A stretch of 64,000 nucleotides of DNA from Acanthochlamys bracteata. Taxonomy: Eukaryota > Streptophyta > Magnoliopsida > Pandanales > Velloziaceae. Shown here piece by piece: positions 48,001 through 60,740 of this stretch. Below the pieces are notes generated by a model that made no database searches, had not been told where the DNA came from, and saw only the letters and a program-made list of their open reading frames with translations. The stretch covers positions 64,501 through 128,500 of the forward strand of contig CM034135.1 of the NCBI GenBank assembly GCA_019914995.1, written 5' to 3'. Within the stretch, counting starts at the first letter, position 1, and every line of letters starts with the position of its first letter. Position numbers and translations under genes: made by a program.

Positions 48001-49800
48001 GCTGTATAAAGTTGTTTCTGGAACATCTTGCAGGAGATACTGGGTTCATGTCTTTGTTATGGGAAGTATATTTAGTTACATGTTGATTGCAGCGCACTGG
48101 GTAACAGAAAGCAGTCTGATTGCTGTTTCATCAATGGCTCAAGATCTGGGAAGGAATTTGGCTCCCCGTCTACTTTATGCTATAGGGTTGGGGCTACTAG
48201 TACTATTGATACTTCACCGGACTATTTCTAGGAACAGGGACTCCAATCTCATTGAAGACGTGGCTTTTGCAGCACTTTCTTTGGTTGCTATATGGAGTCC
48301 AACTATCTTGATTTTGCTGGGTAGGCAAGGTCCCTTTACTGCTTTGGTCGGAATAGCTGGAGGTAGTTCTCATCACGGAAGTTCATTCTGTGTGTTTTGG
48401 CTATCAATGATTTGAGTTAGATTTATTTTTAGCACTAGATATTGGGAAAATATAATTAGGATACATTTAATGATTCTAACTTATCTGCTCATTTAATTTC
48501 CAAAGCTCATGATTCTCCATGCAGCATGGTGCATAACTCAGTCCAATAAGCAAGCAAGTACTGAGTCCTCCACAAGAATTGGGATTGAAGATGATGGATT
48601 TCAAATAATTCGTATAATCCAGTGGAGCCTTTATGCTGTATGCCTGTTCTTTTACACTGGCCATTGGTATATAAGTTCATCTTAACTGTTCCTTTTTAGA
48701 TCCTCTTTAATACACGAGCATGTGACGTTATAGATGCCATTTCAGGTGTATGTTTGATGGACTGCGATATGGTGCTGCTTTTGTTGGGTGAGTCTGTAAT
48801 GCTTCTTATCTATGCTCTATGGTTTTCAAGATATGTAGCACTATTTGTAAATCTTTGCATTTATTCACGTGTAGTTTGTTATTTTACATTTTCAGTTTAG
48901 GAGTTCACTATCCTTGTGAGTTCATGTTAATTTTCTGGTGTTCTTTGCAAGGTTTGACAATTTTCATATCATACGACAAGGCTTGCTTCTAGCAATTGAT
49001 ACGTTTGGTGTTTCCCACATCATCCCTGTGCTCAGCCTTCCACTACTTCTTGCATTTAAAGGAAAATATCATGTAGATGGCCAGTCAGAGGGTAATTTCC
49101 TCTCAAATTTAGCTCAGGTAACAAATTCTGTGTTTGTTCATATTCTCTTTTTTCTTAGAAAATGAATTCTCTCTCTCTCTCTCTCTCTCTGATACAATGG
49201 GGTGACTACAATTTGTTTGAAATTTCATATTTAAATGCTTGGATGGTGGCTCACAGAATAATGCATAACATGAATGGGTGTTGAAAGATGCAAGATGCTC
49301 TCCATAAACCTACATGTTAAGACTTAAGAGTACTTGTTGAAGCACGGTAATTTGTTACTTGATTGCAGTGCTGAACTTGTTTAAAGCTTTGTGTGCACAC
49401 TATTATCTTCGGACATACACTGATCTGACCTGCTAGGAGTTGTTGTAACTTTGAACTGAGTAGCAACTATTGTCTTTATTTTGTTCAGGTATTTCTATGC
49501 TACGGGCTCATTACAGCTCTTACAACTACCTTCTCAATCATTTGCGTCACAATTCAGCGGAGGCATCTGATGGTATGCATGACTTATCATTGCATCAAAA
49601 TTGTCATATTAAGTTTTCTTGTTGCATAAAATATTGGTGCAACTTGGTGCGAAATCGGTTGTTGGCTGTTCTTTTCTTTAATTGCAGATGTTTTTGGGTC
49701 GCAGGTGTGGGGTTTATTTGCTCCAAAGTATGTTTTCGATGTGGTGGGCCTTCTTATTACAGATGTGTTAATTTGCTTGGCAACTCTGTACTATTACTGA
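42006..49800 (+). CDS. PIGO: GPI ethanolamine phosphate transferase 3 (PIG-O)
   Basis: ER membrane enzyme that adds ethanolamine phosphate to the third mannose of the GPI anchor. Twenty exons: 42006-42283, 42371-42405, 42501-42622, 42741-42830, 42937-43056, 43141-43224, 43315-43392, 43499-43624, 43693-43782, 45617-45652, 45756-45811, 46221-46368, 47102-47540, 47627-47718, 47819-48362, 48525-48666, 48746-48787, 48952-49117, 49489-49572, 49705-49800; 2868 bases, 955 residues. One N-terminal membrane span ([18 protein letters not shown]) precedes a lumenal alkaline-phosphatase-like domain with [28 protein letters not shown] and [14 protein letters not shown] (metal ligands). From about residue 490 the protein is a series of hydrophobic spans. 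The C-terminus [15 protein letters not shown] is typical of plant PIG-O. Intron 9 (1.8 kb) holds a probable solo LTR. Confidence 0.94.
44066..45415. mobile_element. Probable solo LTR in PIG-O intron 9
   Basis: About 1350 bases flanked by the 5-base direct repeat GTATC (44061-44065 and 45416-45420). The right end is TGTCTACA, as for an LTR; the left end TCTATATA would need its second base changed from G. Inside are TCTTAGAGTCACCACCTC (a segment resembling the GAGTCGCCACC sequence I recall from plant LTR elements), five degenerate repeats of about 60 bases and a GC-rich block at 45030-45240. No retroviral-type protein is encoded. The reading as a solo LTR is an inference from the flanking repeat and internal style. 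Confidence 0.55.
44290..44585. repeat. Degenerate ~60-bp tandem repeats inside the LTR
   Basis: Five related segments begin near 44296, 44351, 44410, 44476 and 44560. The common pattern is AAGCYARC, then a C-rich spot, AAAGGAA and TRGACTT, often followed by TGAAAATTAATT and AAAATAAGCTAG. They belong to the transposon-derived insertion. Confidence 0.6.
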
Positions 49801-51730
49801 GGTTCTCAGTAATATGAAAGCACGGGGGAGATAATGTTGGTTTTCCATACTCATTGAGTAGGGAAACTTGAGTAGATCTTGATGTTACCAAATTCTTTTT
49901 AGGCACTAACCATTAAACCTTCACGCACATCCAAATGTTATTGTTACGATTGTTCTTAAATGATTGAAGCGCAATTTTCTTTACTAAGTTCTACAGATTC
50001 ATCTTTTCTTCTTTCCAGTGTTTTTGTGGCAAAATATAGTTTTGCCCCCATCAACTGTCTTTTCCCAGAGTCCAAACATTGTACCATTTTTGTTCTACTG
50101 TATTTGAATGATTATTGAAATTAGATCCAAGTGTGTAAAGCATCGCCCAGGTGTCGTCATCGATGACAGATGACAAAGGTGCGATGAGACCATTCCTGAT
50201 CTAGTGTTACTCCCTGGGTGAGTGGAGCTGGAGATGCTTCTGAGCACTTGAACTATGTTCTTAATGTGCAATACCAGGAAGGTATGTATACTCTGACTTA
50301 AAGTTTTATATCATTCTACTTTCCTGGCTCTGAAGTAGACTTCAAATTATGCTTCAACTTTGACTGCAATTTTAAAGTTTTAGTGAAGTTGTGAACTGGT
50401 GAAACTGCCTTACGCAGATCAAGTAAGTCTAGTGCTGTCGGCAAGAAAGTGTTTTGGTGGCCCAGCTTAAGCTGCAAAGGGTGTCGACCAAGCAAAGGAA
50501 CCCCACAAGCGCATGTTTTCCACCGAATTCTTCATGGAAGAATCTGTTGAAACTTTTTCATTTATTATCTTCGATAACAAGTTTTTGGGTCCCTGGACCC
50601 CTTAATGATATGGCGGTGTAAAGCTGTAGAACCCTCGAGGATTTTTGGTTTCAAGGGCATCAATATTCTTACTCACGGTTTTGAATTCCCATAGCATAAC
50701 TTACAAGTTGGGAAAGAATGTCATAAGTTTGTGTGGATCTGATAAAAGATGTTCAACTAGATTTATAAAGCAGGTTATAGTTTCTGATGACAAATTGAAG
50801 CGTGAATGTGACTTTGGTCGTCATGGGAAATAAATGCGATGTTGCTGACCGTAGCTAAGACTGAAGAGGTGACCCCTTCTTTTCTTCCTTTTAATTGAAT
50901 GGCGAAGTAATAGCGTCATCCTTTGTTTGGTTTCAGCGTTTGCGTGAAGCATTTGATTTTCATGTGTTGTTGTTGTTATGGAATTGTTTCTTTTCGTTTT
51001 TTTTTTCTTCAATAATGAAAGCGAAGTCAGTTAGTCTCTTTCTCATTTACCAAAGTGAATCAGAAGAGAATGAGAATAACTGAACCAAATTAGCATAAGT
51101 AATGTTGGCTTGGCGAGATCCTCTCTTTCCAGCAGCGGCAGCTTCATTCAGTGTAGAAAAATGTGATTTTCATAAATGGGTATGCTATACAATTCAAATA
51201 AATAACAATTGTCCAGATCAATTCGACGTAAATTTCGTACGCAAATTAATTGCTAATATGTTCTACTTGTGTTCTGCCCAACCAAGGATGAACGGATTTC
51301 TCTCTTGTGAAAATCAAGCGTTATTAAAGAAGAAAGTAATCTAAAAAACAATGACAGCAAGGATAATTAATTAAAAGAAGTAAAGGAAGAAACATTCAAG
51401 TAGTCCGGACCAGGGTCCTCCTCCCTAGAAGAACCCCCCAGATCTTGTTAAGCTACCACTTTGCTTATTTTATTGTTCTTTTGAGTTCCGATTAATAAAT
51501 CCAACCCCCATCCTTTCCTCTTCTTCTTCTTTTTTTTCCAATCTTTGTTTATTCATTTATAGAAGACCATTGTGTTTGTGTTGTATTCACTCACCACTCA
51601 CTCATTGGTGAGTGTTCTTCTCTATACTTTTCCATCTACTTTATGTATGATAATAATATAATTTTGGTAGGTAGATTTGCTTGCTCACATTCTCCATTTC
51701 TGGTGTGCAGCTTTGTGTAAGAAGGAGAAG
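49801..51730. other. PIG-O 3' region and pectin acetylesterase promoter
   Basis: About 1.9 kb. The first part should be PIG-O 3' untranslated region. Open frames at 50645-50833 and 51102-51344 match nothing I know. A pyrimidine-rich stretch at 51515-51545 lies about 190 bases before the pectin acetylesterase start and may be leader. Confidence 0.5.
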
Positions 51731-54700
51731 ATGAAGAAAGGTTCTTTTAACAATTTTGTCATTGTTGGGCTGGTTTTGGTTGGTCTGGCTCATACTGTTC
51801 TAGGGAGCTTCAATCAAAGTGAAGTAGTGGTGGTCTCAGGAGTTAATGGTGATGTTAATCCCCTGCAAGTGGGTCTAACTCTCATTCCGTCTGCTGCTGC
51901 CAAGGGAGCTGGTGATATTCCTTCTTGACCTTACAACTTACTGAATCTTCATTGTTTCGGTATACTTTATACATATAGATTTGTCTCGTATGTTGTTATG
52001 TTGCTTCGTGATGTTTCTACATTGGATCTTTTGATGCGATCATTGTTTTGCGTTTGATGTGATGCTGCTTTATCAAATATGTTGTTAAATGTTTGTTTTC
52101 TGGATTATAACCTAAAATTCTGTCAACGTTACTATTTTGGGGTTTCATTTTATAGATGGAAGTTGTGCTTCTGAAAAATTTTACATCTTCCCTTGCTTGT
52201 CATGCTTATTTTTCGTTAATGGGAGCTAAATAAGTTTTCCCTATTCACTAGTATGACTGTATGGGGTTTCTAGTCAGCATTTTCGCGAGTATTGCTTCTG
52301 CAGTAGAATGCTATGGAGCGTCTAAATTATTCTTATGCGTCAGCTTAATCAAATCTGAAATGTCAAAGTAGGTTCTAATCTATGAATGAGATATATGTGC
52401 TTTTGCATATAGCCTACTGTTCTGTATGTGGATATTATGCTCACGGTTAGTTAAGCCATACCTAGCTAGAATGAAAAGACATCTGCCTAGAGATGCAATT
52501 AAGATAGCTGATGGTAATACTACTTAGAACAATATGATAAGTAACTGTTTCTTCTTCTCGTTTTTAATTCGTTCCTTATGTTAGTAGTTTGTTATTTATT
52601 TCTTCCTCTTCTGTACAGTTTGCTTGGATGGAACTCCACCTGGATATCACCTACATCATGGCTATGGTTCAGGAGCAAACAGTTGGCTCGTCCAATTAGA
52701 GGTAAGGTAGCATGCTGGAGAGATGGAATGTTTTCATGTTGGCATGTATAAGTAGTCATGTGCATCAGTGCAGAAGTTTTATGTAAATGGGTGTCGATCA
52801 CTTAATCCTGATCACTTAGGGGGGAGGCTGGTGCAATGATATCAGAACATGTGTGTATCGCAAGAAAACCCGTCGAGGCTCATCCAACTACATGGAGAAA
52901 GTGATACCATTTACTGGCATATTAAGCAACATGCGTGAAGAAAATCCTGGTGCGTGTCATGTCCAATATCGACAAGACCTCTGTTAAATTCAGACTTTTC
53001 CTGCAAATGTCTCCTTATATAGTACACTCAACCCCTTTCTGAATATTACTTTTCCAATTTCTGCAGATTTCTACAACTGGAACAGAGTGAAAGTTCGCTA
53101 TTGTGATGGTGCATCGTTCAGTGGTGAAGGCTATAATGCGGTTAGTAAGAGCACGATAACTCATAATAGCATTCTGAAAGTTCTACCTATGATGTATGCT
53201 ACTTAACTGAGACATGTCGCGTTATGATTTCTTACTTGCATAATTTTGTCACCTTAATTAGGCTGCTGGCCTGTATTTTCGTGGGCAACGCATCTGGTTG
53301 GCTGCTATGGAAGATCTCATGTCCAAAGGAATGCGTTTTGCAAATCAGGTTTAAGATCCTTCCTCTATATTGATGATTCAAACTTATTTCATCTCTTGGA
53401 TTGCATACATGTTCTTAGAAGGTCCTGAGTACTAGCCACTGTTGGCAGGCCCTTCTTTCTGGTTGCTCTGCTGGAGGCCTGGCATCAATACTACACTGTG
53501 AAGAGTTCCGAGCATTATTCCCTGGACGGACAAAAGTCAAGTGCCTTGCTGATGCTGGCATGTTTCTTGATGCGTATGGCTTATGTCATTGTTTAAAACA
53601 TTACATTAGTTGTGAAACTGTTTTTGCATCCTTAGAGATTTTCCGACCATTGTTTTTCTGAAGTTAAAATATTTGTTACGCTTTTTCCCCCTTTGTGTAT
53701 TGCAGTGTTGATGTTGCTGGTGGGCACACCCTGCGCTCATTCTTTGGGGGTGTAGTGACTTTACAGGTGCTTAAATCAACTATAATAATACCCTTCCGTA
53801 TGCTAGTTTCAAAAAATTGCTTCATCAGGAAATGATTCTTTATAGTAACCGAGTTAAAATTAATTTATAATGTTCCTTCGTTGAAATATTTACCGATTTA
53901 TTTTGTTTATATATATATATTTGTTGTATTATTGCTTTTTATATATTCTCATTCTGTCTTTTAAACTGCACATATTTGTAAAGGGTGCAGGCAAGAATCT
54001 ACCAAGATCCTGTACTTCACGCATGGATCCTATCTCAGTAAGACCTCTACTTTCATATTTTGTCCTATATATATATATATATATATATATGCAAATAATC
54101 CTCCTAAACCTCTTGGAAATTCTATGGTGCACAGTGCTTTTTTCCGCAAAACTTGGTGGCTAATATTCAAACACCGGTGTTTCTTTTGAATGCAGCATAT
54201 GATGTGTGGCAGGTAGTTTGAACTTCTGATCATCAGCTCACTTGGAGTTCTAACTCCAGCTACTATGACTTGAATGATCAAAAAACTATTATTACTGAAG
54301 TTTTACTTAAAGATTTTTAATCAGCACAATTCTATCATTTGAAGAATTTACTGTTCGTATCTATCTGTTTTTCTATTGTCTACAGCTGCAGGCAAGTTTA
54401 GCCCCCAAAAGTGCAGACCCTGACGGTCGCTGGCAACCATGTCGACTAAACCACGCAAATTGTAACTCCAACCAAATCCGGTTCTTGCAAGGTATTCTTT
54501 AGGTTCTGCAGTAATTCATGAGCTGTTATCTTCAGCTTAATTCTCCCTCCCTATCCCTGCAGCCTTCAGAAACGAAATGCTCAGTGGTGTCAAAGGGTTC
54601 TCCATGTACAGGAAAAATGGATTGTTCATAAATTCATGCTTTGCCCATTGCCAATCCGAGAGGCAAGATACTTGGTGTGGGTCAAATTCTCCAGCCATTG

Positions 54701-55003
54701 CAAACAAGGTACTTTCCACAACATAGCGTATCATAGTTCCTTTTTGCGTTTGTGCTGTTCGAAGCATCTATGTGGTTCTTACATTAGAAAACATGCTTCA
54801 TGTGGTCAACAACTTTCGTTTTCTGTCAACATGATTAACAGGGAATCGCAGCATATGTTGGTGATTGGTATTTTGAAAGAGATGAAGTTAGGGCGATAGA
54901 CTGTCCTTATCCTTGTGACAGGACTTGTCACGATCTTGTGTTCAGTGAGAATCACTTTAGAAACAATTCTATCATTCTCCGAGAACAATCTCTCCTCGAG
55001 TGA
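51731..55003 (+). CDS. Pectin acetylesterase (CE13 family), secreted
   Basis: Cell-wall enzyme that removes acetyl groups from pectin. Twelve exons: 51731-51911, 52619-52701, 52820-52949, 53067-53140, 53262-53348, 53449-53573, 53706-53766, 53984-54037, 54135-54212, 54386-54491, 54563-54708, 54842-55003; 1287 bases, 428 residues. A hydrophobic signal peptide follows the start ([18 protein letters not shown]). Family landmarks: [42 protein letters not shown], the nucleophile Ser in [22 protein letters not shown] (Asp region), [11 protein letters not shown] and [13 protein letters not shown] (catalytic His in the AHCQ context). It resembles the plant PAE8/PAE9-like group. Most introns are short; intron 1 is about 700 bases. 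Confidence 0.94.
54066..54090. repeat. (TA)n microsatellite in pectin acetylesterase intron 8
   Basis: About twelve TA units in the short intron between the exons at 53984-54037 and 54135-54212. They make up about a quarter of that intron. Confidence 0.9.
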
Positions 55004-56843
55004 TGATGTTTCATGGATGTCCATTATATTCTTTCGATGGTCAGAACAATAACAGAGGCACAAGCCTGACAGGGAAGAGATTCGTAAGTTTCTCACTTAC
55101 TGGTGAATGAAACCTACCCCAGATTATGTTCAATTTGTATTTATTGGATAACTATGATAAGTGTGGAAAGTGATTATTATTACCATTATAACTACATGCC
55201 AAAATACTGTCAGTTTTCATGCATATTCATTCTGTATAAACTCTATAAACATAATGGAAATTCTTGTTATTTAATTCTGGTGTCTCCCTGTTGTCTTTAC
55301 GTTGTTTGAAAGTTCGAATGTCTACATCTTCTTTCCCAAGTGCAGTTTTGTAGCGAGTGTCGGTCATGAGGAAGAAAAGAAAAAAAAATGCCATTGCTAT
55401 TTCTTTATAGCGTCAGTATTGCTGTCTTGTATCATTGGGATTGTTGTTAGAAATTAATAATCTTATCTTGCATCTGTTGCTTGTAGTATTCCTTGTTATT
55501 TCCTCGTATTGGTTATCATATTGAAATCCGAGACTTGATTTAAAAGCTTACGCTGATAAATCGAGTGATTGTTTCGGACCAACGAAGCAAAAGAATCTTT
55601 CTTAATAATGGAGCTCACATGCAGAACAAAAAAGCAAACCCAACAACAACATAGATAAATTGAGGAGAACGCACAGAATAGAAGTAGACATCATTGCCTC
55701 ATCACTAATTGCCAATGAAAATTAGAAATATAGAAAGAAATCTTCTCGTAATCAAATATCTTCATGTACAGAAATTATAAAACAGAAAATTGTATGCATG
55801 CTCCAAAAAAAAGAGAGAAGAAATTTTTAATTTTGGGATCAGCAGAGAGTCACGAGTGACGCAGATAAGCGGACAGCACCTTGGAAAAAGAAATGAAAAG
55901 CATCTAAAAATTTAAATCGGAGTGGTTGCTTTCAGTTGATTTGATATATTATTAATCAGCAACAAACAAAGAAAGAAAGCTAACGATCTTTCAAAACTTT
56001 TTGAGCGATTCATAATAATTAATCAGATAGAAAATTGAATTGAGATGATGATGATGATTCCATTCACAGAAATTCTACTGCTGATAGTGATGCATTGGTC
56101 TTAGTCTCATAATAGAGATCAAATTCAAATCCATGAGCTATACATATATGCAGCAGAATTATTGCAACGTTTAATTTCCAACGAGACAGTGATCGGTGCT
56201 GATAACGATGGATTGCAAAAGAGACCAACTACATGGAAAACAAAGAGTGAAATGAAATGAATGAAAGCTCAGTAGTAATTCATACACAATCACTACCTAC
56301 TTGGGTAGCTTTTTATCCTACATATAACATTTGATAAAATCTGATTGAATTCTGTCTGTGTTATAGTTTGTTTCTGCTCACCAGCGATTGATTTCTGACA
56401 AAGATTGTAAAGTCGAAAACTTTTTTTTTTCCTTTCTTTTGACGACAAACCGATATGTTTTTGCGTTTAACTATGAATGAAAAGGATCAGCAAAATAAAG
56501 CGAATATCAGTAAAAGGCAAAGGCAATGAACTAAACTTTTAATTATTCTCCACTAGCGAGCAGCACTACGCTCGATCTTTAACAAGTAGTGATCACATTC
56601 TCAGCTCAAAATTTATTCAGACATTCATTTTTATGATCATCAATTCACAGCATGAATTTCAGCTCTACTGATCGGAGATGAACTGCTGAAGTTTTTCCCG
56701 ACTGTCTCGAATTAAGTTTGCTATGTACACGCATGAATTTTAACCTCTATGACATACGTTGGGATTGACGTAGAGAAACCTCAACAGCAGTTGACGATAG
56801 CTAGCAAAAACAAAAAAAAGAAAAACATAACAAACAAGTTCTT
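55004..56843. other. Spacer between convergent pectin acetylesterase and MYB genes
   Basis: About 1.8 kb between two genes whose 3' ends face each other, so no promoter is expected. It should hold both 3' untranslated regions. AT-rich, no coding frame I can support. Confidence 0.55.
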
Positions 56844-58192
56844 TCAGTATTGCAATTTGTGTGGAGTGCTAGCCGCAGCTATATCTGCTTGAATGCAGTT
56901 AGAATTCAACTGCTGTTTGTTCCATGTGCCGCCGTTTATGTTTCCGTTGATCAACTGATAGCTGCTCTCTTGTTTGCCGTCACTGTATTGGATTCCTGAC
57001 ATAGAAGATGAACCTTGCGAGTACTCGGACCACTTAAGATCACTGTCCGAGGAAAGCTGTTGGTGATGATCTCGCTCTGATAACAAGTCTAGCCATTGCA
57101 GAAAACTGCTGTCAAAAACTGTTGAGGAGCTCTGACTCGGCAGTTCAAGAGAATTGTCGAAAGTTGCGGATGCATTCGCATTGGTTGCTGCTTGAGTAAA
57201 AGAATTTAAATTAACATTATTGTCGGCCATTATAATTGAACCATTGTAGTCGGTAGAACTGCTGTCATTGAACCAGCTGAGAAAGTGCGGATTATAACAG
57301 TTCATCAGCTGAGGAACAGATGAAGAAGAAGATGATGCATAGCTGCTGCCGTGATTGTGATCAATGTTCCCCATGAATCTCTCTGCTGCAAACATTTCAT
57401 TGCCTGCAGCGGCAGCAGCTGCTGTTGCTGCCGTTGAACTGGTAATAGTAATGGAAGAACTATCTACTGTATAGGTATTTATGGAAGATGCAGGTTGAGA
57501 AGCAGCAGCATTGTCGTTGTTGATTCCGCCGGAGCACGAAGACGCTTTGTGGGTTGTCATAATTTCTTGCTCATCTGATGGTTCGGCGAGGGGCTTGTGA
57601 GAGTGCGGGTCAATTCCTCTCAGCCTGAGCTTCTTCTTGATGCACGAGTTCCACAAGTTCTTGATCTCATTGTCTGTTCTTCCCGGTAATTGTGCTGCAA
57701 TCTGAGACCACCTGAATGCACGACACGCAGTATATCATCATTTCAATTGAATTACAACAACTAATTCGCGCGCAATAACAAGAAGTGAAAATTTAATTAA
57801 TTAGTCAATAGTATATATATAGGGTAGTAGTAACCTGTTGCCGAGAGTTGCATGTAGTTCAATGATGAGGTCTTCTTCTTCCTGAGAGAATGTGCCTCTC
57901 TTGAGGTCAGGTCTGAGATAGTTTATCCATCTTAGCCTGCAGCTCTTCCCACACCTCTGCAGACCTGCTCATATATTTAAACATAAACCTGCTTACTTAA
58001 TTTGAACTTTATTACTGTAGTGTTGCAATGTGGATTAATCTTAATTTGTGTTTTTGTACCTGCTAGTTTGGGAACAGAGCTCCAGCAGCCGTGGCCATAC
58101 TGTTGAATGTGTTTGAGCAGTTTCTCATCTTCCTCAGGCGACCAGAGACCTTTTCTCAACTTCTGCTTGTAGCAGCAGGAATGCCTCCCCAT
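56844..58192 (-). CDS. R2R3-MYB transcription factor, MYB50/55/61/86 group (subgroup S13)
   Basis: DNA-binding activator of the plant R2R3-MYB family. Three exons: 58060-58192, 57835-57964, 56844-57711; 1131 bases, 376 residues; intron positions are those typical of R2R3-MYB genes. The start [20 protein letters not shown] is characteristic of the MYB61/MYB86/MYB50/MYB55 group. R2 spans about 12-64 ([20 protein letters not shown]) and R3 about 67-115 ([40 protein letters not shown]), followed by [19 protein letters not shown]. The C-terminus is Ser/Asn/Gln-rich with an Ala run (TAATAAAAAAG, about residue 195) and a conserved-looking [10 protein letters not shown]. Members of the group act in xylem cell-wall formation, stomatal control and seed mucilage; which of these applies here is not known. 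Confidence 0.94.
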
Positions 58193-58369
58193 TATTCCAA
58201 TAATCCCAAATGTATGTATATATACCAAACTGTTCCCAAAAGGATGTTAAGCTTGTCGCTGAATGATCGGCAGAGAGAAAGAAACGGTGGGAGTTTAATT
58301 ATAGGAGCTTTGCGTCGGAAGCTCTCTGTAGTGCTTCTTGATATACTAGTCTAATAGATAATTTTAATA

Positions 58370-58388
58370 GAGAGAGAGAGAGAGAGAG
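58370..58388. repeat. (AG)n microsatellite in the MYB leader
   Basis: About nine AG units, CT on the MYB strand, 180 bases upstream of the MYB start codon. CT-rich leaders are common in plant genes. Confidence 0.85.
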
Positions 58389-60052
58389 TGAGAGCTAGAG
58401 AAAGAGAAGAGGAGGAGGGAGTTTATTGAAGGGATCGGAGGAGCTAGGAAAGCAATGAATTAAGCATTGGTGGGACACTTGGTTGAGAAGCCTAGGCCTC
58501 GCCTTAGCCAGATACATTTACCAAATACACTGTAGTGTATGTATGCATGCCTTTGGATTAATTGGCTCCGGTAACAAGGGCTGTTCTGTAGCCAGCGTTG
58601 TTCACAACGTAACCGAGTTAATACGTTAATGGTATCGACATTAACTAGGGACGTACTACGAGTGAGTGAAGTAGCAGTAAGTACTGTAATAAGAATCAAT
58701 TAGTCAATCATCACATACATGATTAAAGAAAAAAAAAAAGAAAGAGCGTATGTGTGTGTTTGTTTGTGTTGCTGATTGCTGCTGGCGAGCATCTCTGATC
58801 ATGTTGTCATACGGTAAAGAAAGAAACAAGCAAGTTAAGATTGTTTAATCATGTTTCTTATCCTGTTGCTGCTGCTGCTGTTGGAGTTGGAAGTTCCAAG
58901 ATATATACAAGGTAGAATATCTTTCAGTCTTTCTTTGTGTCAGAGCAGAGCAGCAGCAGCTGCAGCAGAGCAGATGGATAATGATGGTTCTTTTCTTTCC
59001 TTTCCTTTCTCAGCGACAGTAGTAGAAGAAGATCCTTATCAATATCAACTTTTTAGTAAAATAAAAAAAAAATGTTGTCTTTCTCTTTTTTTGCCTTTTG
59101 TTTCATTGACTTGCTCGCTCAGGTATTTACGAGAAGCGAAGAGAAGAGAAGGCTGGTAGATAGAAGACTGAAGGTATTATTATTTTGATGAGATGTGAAT
59201 TTGGTAACATTAAACTTAATAATGATGGCGTTGAAAGTAGCCGTTGATTTTTCTCAAATAAAAAATATCAATCAATGGTCAAGAATGTACAGTACATGAT
59301 TGGGTGTATGTGATCTTCACTAATATAAATTCCTCACTCTCTCATTAGTCATTTTTACTAAACAAATCACAATCTCCCCATATCCGATCACGTAAGTTCT
59401 ATTCAATTGGATGATGCAGGAGTGAGTTAATTCGTTATACGTGAAAGTAAAAACAAGATATGAAATTTTTTGGATTGAATCAAATTGCACTGGGCCCAAA
59501 TTCATAAAATAAAAGAATTTTATTGAAGCCATTCATTCCTCGCTGTTTCCAGCATATGATTCTCAAATAAATTGTAATTTAAACTTAAAACCTACTCATT
59601 TTTTTTTTTTTGTTGAACAAAATTATTCTCCTAAACAAAATGTGGTCCAGTTGTGATAAGGGCTTTCTTTTTTTTGGGTATCGGAGCGAGCGAGCGAGCG
59701 AGGAGCATTATTACTACGTCACAGAACCGTCTAGAATTATAAAAAGCAGGCCCACTAACAACAGAACAACGGTGTTGGTCGTACAAATCCAATTAATTAG
59801 ATCGTTAATTAAGGGCCCGCAAGTAATTTCTTCTCGTTCGTATGGTTATATAAAGTTTGACGTGAACGCTCGAAGCTTCCCTTCCTCTTTTCTTTGTCTG
59901 CCGCCCAACGATCACGGGAGTCCAAAAACTGAGCCCGCGTGTATTTTGTGGGCCCATTATCGGCCCATTAATCCCTATCGTACGCGTGAGAGAAAAACTC
60001 TGTTGTTTCTTCTCCGTGCGAGTCTCTTGCACGGGGTCGATGGACCATTTAG

Positions 60053-60275
60053 TGCGTATTTACTAACACTCTAATTACTTTTTTTTTTTATAAATTCATT
60101 TTAATATAAAAAATATATATATATTAAAATAAAATATTTTGTTAATAATTTTTTTTTAAAATTTAATTTTAAAACTTATTATAAATATTAATTAATATAT
60201 AATTTTATTTTTTATTAAATATTAATTTTTAATTTTATTTTTTAAATTGTATTCAGAAAATGTAAACACGCCTTG
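60053..60275. mobile_element. MITE copy 3, inverted relative to copies 1 and 2
   Basis: About 223 bases, flanked by TAG on both sides (60050-60052 and 60276-60278). The reverse complement reads AAGGCGTGTTTAC at its left end and GTAAATACGCA at its right, and matches copy 1 over AATAAAAAATAAAATTATAT, ATATTTATAATAAGTTTT and ATTAAAATGAATTTATAAA. This shows the family is mobile in both orientations. Confidence 0.7.
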
Positions 60276-60705
60276 TAGTAGGGTAGCATGCACAGCTCAG
60301 CGATAATAAGAGAAGGTTGGCGCTTGTTTTCGTTCAATTCTGTTTATTGTTCATTAGTTATCTATAACTAGAGGTCAATGATGGATGGATATTATTATTC
60401 TCTTTTCTTCTCATTAGCAGAATTTTATTTAATTTTTTTGTGGTTAATGTAAAAGAAATTTTGTTGTCTGGGGTGTTTTAATTAAAAGTGGGAGAGAGTT
60501 GTCTTGTAGCTTAAGCATAATTTGGGTGGGGGCATCTCTCTCAAGTCTCGACCTAAATGCAAACTCAATTATGAGTCCAAACACATTAATTAGTTTTGAT
60601 TATTATTTATATATTATTTATTGCGAAAGTAAATAAAAAAAATAATAATAAAATTTGAACCTATTTCTGCAACTACTAAACTCGTCTCGCAAAATTTCGA
60701 AAAAG

Positions 60706-60708
<3 letters not shown>

Positions 60709-60735
<27 letters not shown>
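60709..60735. repeat. (AT)n microsatellite
   Basis: About thirteen AT units in intergenic DNA upstream of the MYB gene, followed by A-rich sequence to 60772. Confidence 0.9.

Positions 60736-60740
<5 letters not shown>

Noticed and set aside
51102-51344. 80-codon plus-strand open frame upstream of the pectin acetylesterase
   Set aside because: No recognised domain, and it does not join in frame to the signal-peptide start at 51731.
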